Below the pieces are notes generated by a model, which had not been told where the DNA came from, made no database searches, and saw only the letters and a program-made list of their open reading frames with translations. A stretch of DNA of 64,000 nt from Ornithinimicrobium pekingense DSM 21552. Lineage in GTDB: Bacteria; Actinomycetota; Actinomycetes; Actinomycetales; Dermatophilaceae. The stretch covers positions 170,198 to 234,197 of the forward strand of contig NZ_ATWJ01000001.1 of assembly GCF_000421185.1 (NCBI RefSeq). Reading direction: 5' to 3'. Position 1 is the stretch's first letter, and the number at the start of each line of letters is the position of its first letter. Made by a program: the position numbers and the translations under genes. Below are positions 47,667-56,823 of this stretch, piece after piece.

Positions 47667-48239
47667 ATGACGCGGCTTCGGGCTGTCGCCGCCCTGATGG
47701 TCCTCGCGTTGACGGGTTGCACCAGCCTCGGCATGGCCTCCACCGACGGGCCCATCCCCACCCCCGACGACCACGGCTACGGCGGCTTTCCCGTCACCGT
47801 CGGCGAGCCGGTCACCGACTACTTCCAGATCTTGTCCAACCACGGTGACAAGCCGGCGCGCATCACCTCGGTCGAGCTCATCGACACCCCCCGCCAGCTA
47901 AAGCTGGTCGATGCGCTGATCGGCGGCGAACGCACCGAGAACCGCCAGTTCGAGCCGCAGTTCCCTCCCACGCACAGTTCCGTCGGTCCACTGGTCCCTG
48001 CCGAAGGTGCCGTCCTGGAGCCCGAGGCGGCGCAGGAGGCGCGGGGTGTCCCTCTCACCGGCTACGTCCTCGTGATGGGGCTCGAGGCGACAGAGCCCGG
48101 CACGTGGGTTCGAGGGGGCTACCGGGTGAGCTACGAGGTCGCCGGGCGCCCCTACGAGCTCGAGGTGGTCGCCGAGGTCACGCTGTGCACCGACGACTTC
48201 CTGGAGGCGGACGGCTCCTGCCCCATGGAGGAGAGCTAG
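47667..48239 (+). CDS. Hypothetical lipoprotein
   Basis: 190 residues with a lipoprotein signal peptide (MTRLRAVAALMVLALTGC) and a beta-rich mature part (YRVSYEVAGRPYELEVVAEV). No recognised domain. It marks the transition from the core chromosome into lower-GC accessory DNA. Confidence 0.7.
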   Translation: MTRLRAVAALMVLALTGCTSLGMASTDGPIPTPDDHGYGGFPVTVGEPVTDYFQILSNHGDKPARITSVELIDTPRQLKLVDALIGGERTENRQFEPQFPPTHSSVGPLVPAEGAVLEPEAAQEARGVPLTGYVLVMGLEATEPGTWVRGGYRVSYEVAGRPYELEVVAEVTLCTDDFLEADGSCPMEES

Positions 48240-48667
48240 GAAAGCCAGACAGCGCCGCAGCCTGGCCATCCCAGGCCGGGCTGGCGGCGGTTCCTGCGAC
48301 GGGTGCCTGTTTACAAGACATCCAGGCGAAGCACGCTGACCTGCAGATATTGCACGTAACAGGGGCCAGTCGACGGGGTCGTGCAACATACGTGCATCAG
48401 TGGTGGCATCCCGCGTCTGCGTCTGACCATGGCCAGGGCGGTCACCTCAACGTCCGGTGACCCCTCCAGCCCGCGGACGGGACTCGGTAAGTCTCACAGG
48501 CCCCCTCATGGACATCCTGCGGTCCTCCCAACCGCGGCTGCCGACGAACCATCCGCGGGTGATGACCTGAAACTCTGGTGGGGACGGACGCGTACCGGTT
48601 GCACCCCACCTGGACGAGAGCCAAGCACCGGGGTGCGCCGAGGATCACCGCGCATACAGTTCAACCC
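48240..48667. other. Gene-free stretch, possible island boundary
   Basis: No ORF here has coding character. An imperfect stem-loop around 48254-48285 may terminate the lipoprotein gene. TGCACGTA at 48351 and its reverse complement TACGTGCA at 48389 form an 8-bp inverted repeat with a 30-base loop. Base composition is more mixed than in the core region to the left. Confidence 0.5.
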
Positions 48668-49450
48668 ATGGTGTTGCATCACGTTCGGCGCGGCAGCGGC
48701 AGCCCATTGCTGCTCGTACACGGTCTCGGCGCGGGCCTACGCTCCTGGTCCCCGATCATGGACGGGTTGGCCGCGCGACGCGAGGTCATCGCCGTCGACC
48801 TGCCCGGCTTCGGCCAGACCCCATCGCTGCCGGGCGAGGTCTCGATCGCCACCCTGACCGACGCGGTCGCGGAGTTCATCCACGAGCAGGGGCTCGGGAA
48901 GGTCTCCACCGCCGGGCAGTCCGTGGGTGGCCGGATAGTGCTCGAGCTCGCGCGTCGCGGGGTTGGCGGAGACACCGTCGCTCTGGATCCGGGCGGCTTC
49001 TGGACCGACCGCGAACTCGCCGTCTTCGGGGCCACCCTACGGCCCTCTATCAAGCTCGTCGGCGCGCTGTACAAGGTGCTGCCCACCCTGCTGGGCAATC
49101 CGGTCACGCGAACAGCGTTGCTGGCGCAGTTCTCCGCCAGACCCTGGGCGCTCTCCGCCGAAACGGTGCTGCCGGACCTGCGCGGGCTGGCAGAGGCGCC
49201 GGCGACCGGCCCAGCCATGGACGCCCTGACCAAGGGCCCCAAGCAGGCAGGAGCCCCCGCAGGCACCCTCCCGGGCCGGGCCACCATCGGCTGGGGTCGC
49301 CGCGACCTGGTGACCCTGCCCCGGCAGGCCTCGCGTGCCCTAGCGGCCTTCCCGGACGCGGCGCTGCACTGGTTCGAGCGGTGCGGGCACTTCCCTCAAT
49401 GGGACGCACCAGAGGAGGCCGTCCGGCTCATCCTCAACAACACCCGCTGA
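48668..49450 (+). CDS. Alpha/beta hydrolase
   Basis: 260 residues: oxyanion motif LLLVHGLGAGLRSW, nucleophile elbow AGQSVGGR (Ser near residue 86), acidic residue in GWGRRDLVTLP and catalytic His in ERCGHFPQWDAPEE. It is a serine-type hydrolase or lipase of unknown substrate. ATG 48668 is chosen because the fold starts there. Confidence 0.87.
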   Translation: MVLHHVRRGSGSPLLLVHGLGAGLRSWSPIMDGLAARREVIAVDLPGFGQTPSLPGEVSIATLTDAVAEFIHEQGLGKVSTAGQSVGGRIVLELARRGVGGDTVALDPGGFWTDRELAVFGATLRPSIKLVGALYKVLPTLLGNPVTRTALLAQFSARPWALSAETVLPDLRGLAEAPATGPAMDALTKGPKQAGAPAGTLPGRATIGWGRRDLVTLPRQASRALAAFPDAALHWFERCGHFPQWDAPEEAVRLILNNTR

Positions 49451-49898
49451 GCAGCACCGGCCCAGCCCGGTCCGCACTTCACAACACAACTTTGGCGTTC
49501 CGTCATCACCCCTGGGACACGCGTTGAGGGCCGTTCGGCCGGTCCCCTGGCCCCGTACGGGGAGGTCAGCCGTCCGTCAGCGGGGAGTTCGTTTGTGCCC
49601 TTACGGGAAGCTGCGATCGCCGCGAGCATGCTGGCCACTTTCCCCTCCCTCGCGGCCACCGAAACGATGCACCCCAGAGGTGCGTCACAGCACTCCCCGC
49701 GCTTGGAGACGGAGGGTCGGCCAGACCTTCCCAGGCGCGCGTGACATCACGCATCCGCCGATGAGCGGACCTTGGTTCTGCGCGACAAGAGGCTGATACC
49801 AACGGAGAGTAGGTACCTTGCTCGTCGACGGTGCCGCTCGACCACAACTCATGGCTCCGCAGGTAGGGTGCATCCATCACCGCCACAGAGGGAGCCTT
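49451..49898. other. Gene-free stretch upstream of the ATPase/DUF4435 pair
   Basis: No convincing ORF. GC drops markedly towards the right. GAGGGAGCC lies just before the ATPase start. I cannot point to a firm promoter. Confidence 0.5.
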
Positions 49899-51266
49899 AT
49901 GCGCCAGCTGACCAAGTTCCGAGTAACCGGTCTGCTAGGTCAATTCGACCACACCATCAATTTCTCTCGATCTTCTTCAGTGACAATCTTGTATGGCCCA
50001 AACGGTATCGGAAAAACGAAAGTGCTAGATATTATCAACTCGGCATTGCAGCTAGAGTTGGGGAGTCTTTCGCGCATTCCTTTCGAAGAAGCCACCTTAA
50101 CTTTCGATGACAATCACCACTTGATAGTAGCGAACGCTGGAGATCCAGAGGGGCGGCCTCCCTTCGAAGAAGACCGCGTGCAAGCATGGCTGGCCGCTCT
50201 TGATGTAAACTTTACGCTCGTCGCTCCCAATAAGATCAAGCAAGAGTGGTCCCCAAGGCGCGAATTCGAGAATGAATACGGATTGAGGGGAGAGTCCGCA
50301 GCTCAAGCGGAAACACTGGCTTTTGAATACTCTCGAGCCGCCGAGCGAGAATATGTTTATGCTCTCGAGCGCAACAGGGCACGCTATCGTCAACGAGACG
50401 CGTACGCCGCCTTGCGGCACCGACGACCGGACCTGATGGCACCTCCAGACTGGCTCAGCAACTACTGCGAGGGCGTTGCGTCACACATGATTGAGACGCA
50501 GCGCTTAGTTGTCGGAACAGAAACGGAGGAGCCAGGAGGCAAGCGTAGGAATAGGCCCGCAGTTCAAGAGTATCGCGAGGATCTCGCCAAGAACATCAAG
50601 GACACATTGGCCGAGAACTCTAAAACAGCAGCACGTCTCGACCGAACGTTTCCGCGACGCATTATGGTTGACACACCGTTAGATGACTCAGTTACGGATG
50701 CCGAAATACGCAGTGCATTCGAGACCCAAAGGAAGAAGCGGGCCGCCCTGTCTAGGGTGGGCCTAGCTGACAATGCTGAAGAACTGCCGCTCCCTGATCG
50801 GGTCCTAGAACCTCTCGAGCGCAAGGTGCTCTGGACCTACTTGGCGGATATGGACAAGAAGTTGCGAACGTTCGACGCTCTGCTCGCAAGGCTGGAACGG
50901 TTCGTCGATATCGTCAATTCGAAGTTTCTCTACAAGGGTATGCAGATCGACCCAGACCTAGGCTTCACCATAAAGACCGCTTCCGGCCGGGCAGTCCCGC
51001 CGGACGGACTCTCCAGTGGTGAGCAGCACGAACTGGTTCTTGCGTACAACCTCTTGTTCAAGACAGTGCCCGGGAGTCTAGTGCTCATCGACGAACCGGA
51101 AATCTCCCTTCACGTCGTGTGGCAACAGCAATTTATAGCGGACCTAGAAACGATTGCTGAGGTCGTCCCCATGCAGTTCATCATCGCCACGCATTCGCCT
51201 CAGGTTATAAACAAGTGGTGGGACCGGGCTATCGCGCTGGAGCCAGACCCCTCACTTTTTGCGTAG
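49899..51266 (+). CDS. AAA15/ABC-type ATPase, AriA-like (PARIS defence)
   Basis: 455 residues with an SMC/RecF/OLD-type nucleotide domain: Walker A YGPNGIGKTK at 32-41, signature LSSGEQHELVL near 371, Walker B LVLIDEPEISLH near 393 and a terminal H-loop ATHSPQVI near 429. The middle (about 130-300) is a charged helical insertion. A DUF4435 gene follows 6 bases downstream. That pair is the definition of PARIS, in which AriA holds AriB inactive and releases it when a phage anti-restriction protein is sensed. GC is roughly 50-55% versus about 72% for the core genes, indicating transfer. Identity with PARIS is inferred from architecture. Confidence 0.8.
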   Translation: MRQLTKFRVTGLLGQFDHTINFSRSSSVTILYGPNGIGKTKVLDIINSALQLELGSLSRIPFEEATLTFDDNHHLIVANAGDPEGRPPFEEDRVQAWLAALDVNFTLVAPNKIKQEWSPRREFENEYGLRGESAAQAETLAFEYSRAAEREYVYALERNRARYRQRDAYAALRHRRPDLMAPPDWLSNYCEGVASHMIETQRLVVGTETEEPGGKRRNRPAVQEYREDLAKNIKDTLAENSKTAARLDRTFPRRIMVDTPLDDSVTDAEIRSAFETQRKKRAALSRVGLADNAEELPLPDRVLEPLERKVLWTYLADMDKKLRTFDALLARLERFVDIVNSKFLYKGMQIDPDLGFTIKTASGRAVPPDGLSSGEQHELVLAYNLLFKTVPGSLVLIDEPEISLHVVWQQQFIADLETIAEVVPMQFIIATHSPQVINKWWDRAIALEPDPSLFA

Positions 51267-51272
51267 GCATAC

Positions 51273-52148
51273 ATGCAACTTTTTGAAGAACTAACCTCTG
51301 ATGACATCTTTGCCTGGATCCTACTAAATCGTAGCGCAGACGCGCGCGGGATTCTCCTGACGGAGAGCGGCTACGATTCTCAGGTCTTCGAAGCACACCT
51401 CGAGCCTGAGGAGATGATGAGCATCGCATGTGGCAATAGGATCAAGGCTATCAACGTAGCGACTATGGCTAACATCCAGTCGTTAACGCGCATCTGTGCT
51501 GTGGTGGACGCAGACGTTGATGCGTTCCTCGGGACAAAGCTTCCCGATAACGTGTTCTCGACGGACCAAGGTGACATCGAGGCGTGCGCCTTCTTCGGTC
51601 CTGCCGGCGGGGCTGTGTTCATGGCTCCTCTTTTTCCACCCGCTAGGTACACGCGTGAAGAAGTAGACGGCATGGTGGATGACATTTCGGCGGTCGCTTT
51701 TGCGGTAGGGCGCCTCAGGCTCGATTCTGTCCGCCGTGATTGGAAACTCTCTTTATCCGGTCTGCCTTTCGGAGCCTCGCCCACGCCAGATGCCCTGAAT
51801 TCGTTTGTAGACATGCACTGGATGGCAGGAATCATTGCGGCGCGGTCACATCCGGACAGCATCTGTGAACGGTGCGTCGATCGTCATTTTAGGAAATCGT
51901 TCTCGACCCCCCTGGGTGACCGGGACAGTCGGCTATGCCGAGGCCATGACATAGCCCAATTGGTCGCCATCGCAGTCGCCAAAAGGGGCGGCCCCAGTTT
52001 GGCTGGGCGAACTGTGGAGACTTTGCTCAAGGCGGCCCTGCACGCCTGTAGGAATTTTCGGGAGCTCGCCCTATATCGCGATCTGGAGAACTGGGGAGCG
52101 AAGGCGGGCGTGACCGTCTGGCACGACGAATGTGCTAATGCGGCATAG
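51273..52148 (+). CDS. DUF4435 Toprim-like protein, AriB-like (PARIS effector)
   Basis: 291 residues. Near the start, ILLTESGYDSQVFEAHL carries a conserved Glu (E31), and RICAVVDADVDAFLG (D79, D81, D83) matches the Asp-x-Asp of the Toprim-like DUF4435 fold. A CERCVDRHFRKS segment near 197 and CRNFRELALYRDLENWG at the C-terminus also fit the family. In characterised PARIS systems AriB is a tRNA-cleaving nuclease that aborts infection. It follows the ATPase by 6 bases, so it is co-transcribed. Confidence 0.78.
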   Translation: MQLFEELTSDDIFAWILLNRSADARGILLTESGYDSQVFEAHLEPEEMMSIACGNRIKAINVATMANIQSLTRICAVVDADVDAFLGTKLPDNVFSTDQGDIEACAFFGPAGGAVFMAPLFPPARYTREEVDGMVDDISAVAFAVGRLRLDSVRRDWKLSLSGLPFGASPTPDALNSFVDMHWMAGIIAARSHPDSICERCVDRHFRKSFSTPLGDRDSRLCRGHDIAQLVAIAVAKRGGPSLAGRTVETLLKAALHACRNFRELALYRDLENWGAKAGVTVWHDECANAA

Positions 52149-52626
52149 ACTGAATCACTACAGAGAGTAGCGCGGGTGCACCGGTTGGCCTCCATAGCCG
52201 CGGCCATGCTCCTGCTCGCGCCTCTGGCGACTGATCCGGGCTGGACCCGTGTGGCTATGACGGAGGGCGCGCACCAGCGAGTGCGACTGAGGAGCGAAGA
52301 CCGCACCGTGCGAGTTCTCGCATGAGGCGCTCCGGGCGAGTGCGCTGGGATGTCAAGCAGCCGCACCTGGTCAGTGGCTTGGGCTGGAGACCTGGGCAGG
52401 AGACGAACTTCACGATCTCGTGGTTTGACGATGCGGAATCGCAGGCAATATAGCCCTACGCGGGGATACCCGACGACCGCCCTACTGGGGACTGCGTCCG
52501 GACGACGTGTAGCAAATCCGCAGCTCCCCCATCCGCTATTGCCGCACTGACGCATGGCTGCAGCTATTACGGCGGTGACCGGGAGGTCCGGAACTGCCAC
52601 CGGCCGAAGGTGGACACTCGACGGAC
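52149..52626. other. Gene remnants, no intact gene
   Basis: A 43-codon ORF at 52322-52453 on the plus strand, ending QETNFTISWFDDAESQAI, has a plausible sequence but no partner or start signal and looks like a leftover of a larger gene. Nothing else is supported. The stretch separates the defence pair from a lipoprotein gene of the opposite strand. Confidence 0.45.
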
Positions 52627-54033
52627 TCAGGGGCAGGTGCTGCCCTGGGGGAGCCGCGCGAAGATCCAGTCCATCTGCTGCGTGGAGGCGATGATCTGGT
52701 CGTCCTCTCCGCCGAGCGGGTAAAGGGTGAGCTCCTCGCCGTTCTCCACATCCCAGGGCGCCTCCCGGTCGGCCAACCGCCAGACTGAGCCGTCGAGCGG
52801 GCCGAGGGTCGGGACCTCGCACCCCGGGTCGTCGCGGTAGAGGTAACGCATCGCCTCGTCACCGTGCAACGCGTCGCCGTCCGTGACGAGCGGGGGCTCG
52901 GCAGGTATGAGCAGCGTCGGGTCCAGGTGCAGCTGCTCGTCGGTAGCGGTGCTGCCGAGAGCGGACAGGTCGACGTCGACGACAGTGCGCTCCTCCGCGG
53001 TGCCGGGATAGGGATCGCGGGCCTCCAACTGCACCCGGAAGGGCCCTTCGGGCAGCAGCTGACGCTCCACCGCCACGACGAACGCGTGCGGGTTGGCGTC
53101 GTCGTTGCAGCCGTACACCGCGTTCGGGACCACCAGGTCGGCGTGCAGCAGGTCGCCCTCGACGATCACGCCCTCCATCCGGACCGGGCACCCGCTTCCG
53201 TAGACCGCACCGAACCACACGGCGATCTCGCTTTCCCAGTCAACGGTCGAGGGCTCGCCCTCGAGGCCGGCCAGCGCCCACAACTGGTCCAGTTGAGCAT
53301 CCGTCGTCGCGACCCCCGAGCGGTAGGCCTCGCCCGTCTCGTCCTCCCCGAGCAGACGCCAGCCCTCACCAGCGAGTGGCTGATCCTTTTCCTTAGGTGC
53401 ATCATCGGCGGGGATGCCTTCGACGCAAAGGGGACGCCCGACGAAGCGGGCCAGGACCTCCTCGGCTTCTGGCGTGATCACCCCCAGGCTGATCTCGGCC
53501 ACGCCATGATGCGGCATCAGCGCACTCCCGCCGGTGCGCACGCCGGCCTGGTCCAGGGCCGCAGTGACCTCGGTGACGAGCGACTGCAGCTCGCCGACGG
53601 TCCAGGGCACCTCCACGACCACGATCCCCTCACCGGGCCAGCGCTCGGCGATCTGCTCAGACATGGCCTCGACGTCGGCGTCCTTGACCCAGACCGTGAC
53701 CCACCCGTTGCGTTCCCGGTCCAGCCCGACCTCGACGAATCCAGGTTGCGCGGCCGCCCACTCGTGAACGTCCTGGACCAGCTCGTCTGCGTTGCCGTAG
53801 ACCGGTTCGTCCCGGTAGAGCGACTCGTCGGCCCGAAACTGGGGCACGTCGGCGCACGCCGGGAAGCCGGCAATGCCCTCCGTCGTGACGGCGGGGGTTC
53901 CCTCTGACGCCCCTGGCCCTGCCCCCGTCTGCGTCCCACAGGCGCTCACCAGCAGCATCCCCGACAGAAGCGCCCCAGGCCCCACCCGACCAGGTGTTCG
54001 CCACCCACGTCGTGCTGACCATGTCCGTCGCAC
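52627..54033 (-). CDS. Hypothetical lipoprotein
   Basis: 468 residues from GTG 54033 (GGAGG 6 bases upstream). A basic leader and signal peptide (GPGALLSGMLLVSAC) end in lipobox VSAC. The mature part holds an acidic domain with VEVGLDRERNGWVTVWVKDA and Cys residues, followed by a second one (AVWFGAVYGSGCPVRMEGVI, GCNDDANPHAFVVAV). I do not recognise the family. Codon usage is closer to the core genome than that of the defence pair. Confidence 0.7.
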   Translation of the reverse strand: MRRTWSARRGWRTPGRVGPGALLSGMLLVSACGTQTGAGPGASEGTPAVTTEGIAGFPACADVPQFRADESLYRDEPVYGNADELVQDVHEWAAAQPGFVEVGLDRERNGWVTVWVKDADVEAMSEQIAERWPGEGIVVVEVPWTVGELQSLVTEVTAALDQAGVRTGGSALMPHHGVAEISLGVITPEAEEVLARFVGRPLCVEGIPADDAPKEKDQPLAGEGWRLLGEDETGEAYRSGVATTDAQLDQLWALAGLEGEPSTVDWESEIAVWFGAVYGSGCPVRMEGVIVEGDLLHADLVVPNAVYGCNDDANPHAFVVAVERQLLPEGPFRVQLEARDPYPGTAEERTVVDVDLSALGSTATDEQLHLDPTLLIPAEPPLVTDGDALHGDEAMRYLYRDDPGCEVPTLGPLDGSVWRLADREAPWDVENGEELTLYPLGGEDDQIIASTQQMDWIFARLPQGSTCP

Positions 54034-54437
54034 CCCGCACCTCCCTGTGGAGTCCAGTGTGCTGCGCGGAGCCACTCCCGTGGGTTACGCCCAGGTCACG
54101 TTCTGCGTACGCGGCTGAACGGCCTGTCCGGGTGGCGCGCCGCCTGATGTGAGGCGAGATGCTTGAAGTCACCACAAGTGATCCCCAAGCAGGGACCACT
54201 GACCCCCGCGGGGCGCGACTATGACAAGGGCTGGGTCTACAGGCCCACAACGACGCATGCTTCGAGATCACCGGCGAGTAGCCCAGCGACAAGCATCCGG
54301 TCATGCCGCCCGTCGGTTGCCGCCTTGCGCTGGGGTGTTCCGCCGAACACTCCCGGGCCGCCGCGGTGGCATGTTCCTGCGCGCGGCCTCCTTTTCGTTC
54401 GTCGGACGCTAAGGTCAGGCGAGGAAGGGGTGGCGCC
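54034..54437. other. Gene-poor stretch with palindromic repeat
   Basis: No intact gene is supported; short ORFs here look like fragments (for example LQAHNDACFEITGE before a stop near 54280). It holds the TCATGCCGC word at 54301 and the first copy of a palindromic repeat at 54334-54355. Confidence 0.5.
54334..54355 (+). repeat. 22-bp palindromic repeat, copy 1
   Basis: The core is GTGTTCCGCCGAACAC followed by TCCCG. It recurs with one mismatch at 60871-60892 in the same orientation. The two copies bracket the cassette-like genes and nucleases. Confidence 0.75.
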
Positions 54438-54638
54438 ATGAGCTGGGACGACCTCATCGAGCTGTTCAACCCTGGCCACAAGCACCTGGCCGAAGAACGG
54501 GATCGCAAGCGGATCGAGGCTCAGCTGCCCGGTTCGGAGGCCGAGGACGACCCTCATGCTGCTGGGATAGATCTCGAGCGCGGGATCATCTTCTTGCCTA
54601 CGGCCGAAGAGCACGTTGAGGACGAGCCTTCTCCGTGA
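54438..54638 (+). CDS. DUF6191-like small protein
   Basis: 66 residues. LIELFNPGHKHLAEERDRKR then GIDLERGIIFLPTAEE match the DUF6191 pattern (a short charged protein with a FNPG motif). GAGGAAGGGG precedes the ATG. Function unknown. Confidence 0.65.
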   Translation: MSWDDLIELFNPGHKHLAEERDRKRIEAQLPGSEAEDDPHAAGIDLERGIIFLPTAEEHVEDEPSP

Positions 54639-54810
54639 CACCTCGGCCGCGATCGTTGCAGCCACCCCTACGTCGGCCACCCATCCGACTTTGCCGCTCC
54701 GAGTGTTCCTCCCAAGTCGGCGGGCAACATGCTCCATGCGACACCCAGGTCTTCGACCGATGAGTTCTCCGTGAAGCTCGTCACCGTCAACGTTGCCTAC
54801 GATGGGCCCA

Positions 54811-54861
54811 TGTTCCGTTCCTGATGACAGATCAACAACGCCCATCGACACGAACGGAACA
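54811..54861 (+). promoter_or_regulatory. 10-bp inverted repeat in the leader of the GNAT gene
   Basis: TGTTCCGTTC (54811-54820) and its exact reverse complement GAACGGAACA (54852-54861) flank a 31-base loop ending 3 bases before the ATG. A TACGAT box at about 54798 could be the -10, placing the 5' arm at the transcript start. The hairpin would then cover the ribosome site; alternatively it is a protein operator. Confidence 0.5.
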
Positions 54862-54864
54862 ACC

Positions 54865-55359
54865 ATGCCCTCTGACCTGATGACCCTCTCACTCACCGCC
54901 TGCTCAACCACTCCCGGCGGCATCGACGCCGTCGAGCTCCGAGGCATCCAGACGTCTGATCGCGACGCCCTAGCCACCGCCTATCTCGCGGCATACCCGC
55001 CCGCTGTCGCGGCCACCAGCCTGAGCGACGCCCAGCAAGAGATGGACGACACCTTCGCCGGCGAGTTCGGCGTCCTGCGCCACGACCTCACCCGGGTCGC
55101 CACCTTCGAGAACCGACCCGTTGGTGCGATCCTGGTGGTAGATAAGTCGATCTGGGACCCCCAACTGGACGGACCCTTCATCATCGACCTTTTCGTACAT
55201 CCCGACGTGCGAGGCATGGGCGTCGGCCGAGCCCTGCTCGACACCGCGGTGCACGCCTGCGCGCGGGCCGGGGATGCCACCCTCTCGCTGCGCATCGGCG
55301 AGGGCACTTCCCCAGCGGCTCTCGCGCTCTACACCCAAGCAGGGTTCCAGCAAGACTGA
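54865..55359 (+). CDS. GNAT-family N-acetyltransferase
   Basis: 164 residues. The acetyl-CoA site is FIIDLFVHPDVRGMGVGRAL, followed by SLRIGEGTSPAALALYTQAG. ATG 54865 directly follows the inverted repeat and gives a typical length; an in-frame ATG at 54793 would add 24 residues that include the presumed promoter. Substrate unknown. Confidence 0.82.
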   Translation: MPSDLMTLSLTACSTTPGGIDAVELRGIQTSDRDALATAYLAAYPPAVAATSLSDAQQEMDDTFAGEFGVLRHDLTRVATFENRPVGAILVVDKSIWDPQLDGPFIIDLFVHPDVRGMGVGRALLDTAVHACARAGDATLSLRIGEGTSPAALALYTQAGFQQD

Positions 55360-55459
55360 CAGCGCGGTCCGAGTGGCGCTCCACACGGTCGGCCACTCGG
55401 ACTGCGCCTTGCGCCCGTGGCCTGGTAGCAACCTCCCTACCTCGGTCAAACACATCCGC

Positions 55460-55480
55460 TCATGCCGCGTGGAGGACGGC
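55460..55480 (+). repeat. 21-bp direct repeat, copy 1
   Basis: TCATGCCGCGTGGAGGACGG plus C, repeated exactly at 56824-56844. Both copies lie in gaps between cassette-like genes. Confidence 0.8.
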
Positions 55481-55528
55481 TGCGCTCGTCCGACTTTGCC
55501 GCGTTGGCAGATGCGGGGGCACCTACCA

Positions 55529-56212
55529 TCAGAGCCACGGGTTGTTCGAAGGTGCAGGCGCTACGGCGAACTGCCCCTCATCGAGGTCGATGGTTGGGGA
55601 ACCGGCAACCACCAGGCAGGCCCGCTCCCACGGACGTTGCTCGGCAAGAAACCGCACTTCATGTGCCATCCACTCGTGCCAGAACGCGATCGTCTGCTCG
55701 CGATCCCCGTTCACACCCTGGGCCATGTCGCGAGCGATCCCCCGCCGCTCGGCCTCCTGAAAGTCCGACTGCACCCAGATCGAGGCATCAACGAAGTGCT
55801 CGAACTCGCGTTGGCTTGCGCCGACGCCCTCGATGACGACCAAGTCCACCTCCGCGGCAACCTCGATCACGCCTTCGCGTCCATGCAGCCCCCACGCCGG
55901 CGGCTGAAACCGCACACCCTCCCCACGGTGCAGTGTCACCAGGATCTCCTCGCGCAGCATATGCCCCCAGGCGAAGAACGGCTCATGCCAGGCCAGGTCA
56001 TCCGTGTGGACGACCGCAGAACGGGCGACGGCACGCTTCAGCTCAGCAGCCAGCGTCGACTTACCTGAGGCTCCCCTGCCGTCCACGGCAACGATCTGCG
56101 GCCGACCCAGCGGCTGCCCGGCCACCTGTAAAACGTGATCGACCAGCTCGGCAGTGTCGAGGGCCCGCCAAGGCCCCGCAGCGGGTTCACCCTCGAGCAA
56201 GGTCATGGTCAT
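55529..56212 (-). CDS. Uridine kinase-like P-loop ATPase
   Basis: 227 residues. Walker A is VDGRGASGKSTLAAEL near residue 46; HTDDLAWHEPFF and VVIEGVGASQREF follow. The fold matches bacterial uridine kinase/phosphoribulokinase-like proteins, which phosphorylate nucleosides or small molecules. ATG 56212 (MTMTLLEG) is used. It is orientated the same way as the next kinase-like gene but separated by repeat-bearing DNA. Confidence 0.82.
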   Translation of the reverse strand: MTMTLLEGEPAAGPWRALDTAELVDHVLQVAGQPLGRPQIVAVDGRGASGKSTLAAELKRAVARSAVVHTDDLAWHEPFFAWGHMLREEILVTLHRGEGVRFQPPAWGLHGREGVIEVAAEVDLVVIEGVGASQREFEHFVDASIWVQSDFQEAERRGIARDMAQGVNGDREQTIAFWHEWMAHEVRFLAEQRPWERACLVVAGSPTIDLDEGQFAVAPAPSNNPWL

Positions 56213-56321
56213 GACCCCATTCTGCTGCCGACAGCAGCCATGCTCGCTCATGCCGCTGTGAACGCGTAGCGTCCGACCATGCCGCTGTGGTCGCGCGCGG
56301 ACGGACTACGTGGGAGTTGGT

Positions 56322-56783
56322 TCACCGCTGCACGGTCAGGGGCCCTTCGTCGTCAGTGGGTGGCTCGAAGTGATCGAAGTACTCAGTTGCGATGCTGTGG
56401 GTGATGATGAAGTCGTCCTCGTGCGCGCGAGCTCTGGCTCGCAAGCGGTTCAGACAGGTTTGCTTATCAGTCGCCATATAGATGGTCTCCGCAATGACGC
56501 CGTACTCGGCCACGAGCCGACGCCATTCCTCGCGCATCGACCGGGACCAGAACGAGAAGTCCAGAACGACGTTTTGCCCACGGTCGAGGAGTTGGATCAG
56601 GCGCTGACGCAGGTCGGCGCTGATCTGCTCGTGGGCCTCGTCAGACAACGGCATGTCTCGTAGTCCGCGATTCCACGCCTCCTGGTCGTAAGAAAGCCGC
56701 GTCATCCCGCCGGCCTCCAAGCGACGCGCCACCGTCGACTTGCCGGAGCCGGCGGGACCACACATGAAGACGACTCGAGGCAT
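56322..56783 (-). CDS. AAA/P-loop kinase-like ATP-binding protein
   Basis: 153 residues. VFMCGPAGSGKSTVARRLEA is the P-loop, LSYDQEAWNRGL the substrate region, and VVLDFSFWSRSMREEWRRL the conserved DFSFW segment of small cell-type kinases related to zeta-toxin/chloramphenicol phosphotransferase. Start ATG 56783 is preferred; 56795 is possible. Substrate unknown. Confidence 0.82.
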   Translation of the reverse strand: MPRVVFMCGPAGSGKSTVARRLEAGGMTRLSYDQEAWNRGLRDMPLSDEAHEQISADLRQRLIQLLDRGQNVVLDFSFWSRSMREEWRRLVAEYGVIAETIYMATDKQTCLNRLRARARAHEDDFIITHSIATEYFDHFEPPTDDEGPLTVQR

Positions 56784-56823
56784 GGTCCCGACCATAGGAC
56801 CGTTCAGCAGTCGGGACGTACTG

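Noticed and set aside
48351..48396. 8-bp inverted repeat TGCACGTA/TACGTGCA as an attachment site
   Set aside because: Short arms, no integrase and no second copy found in the window.
52322..52453. 43-codon plus-strand ORF as a gene
   Set aside because: No ribosome site, no partner and no recognisable family; it is more likely a remnant.
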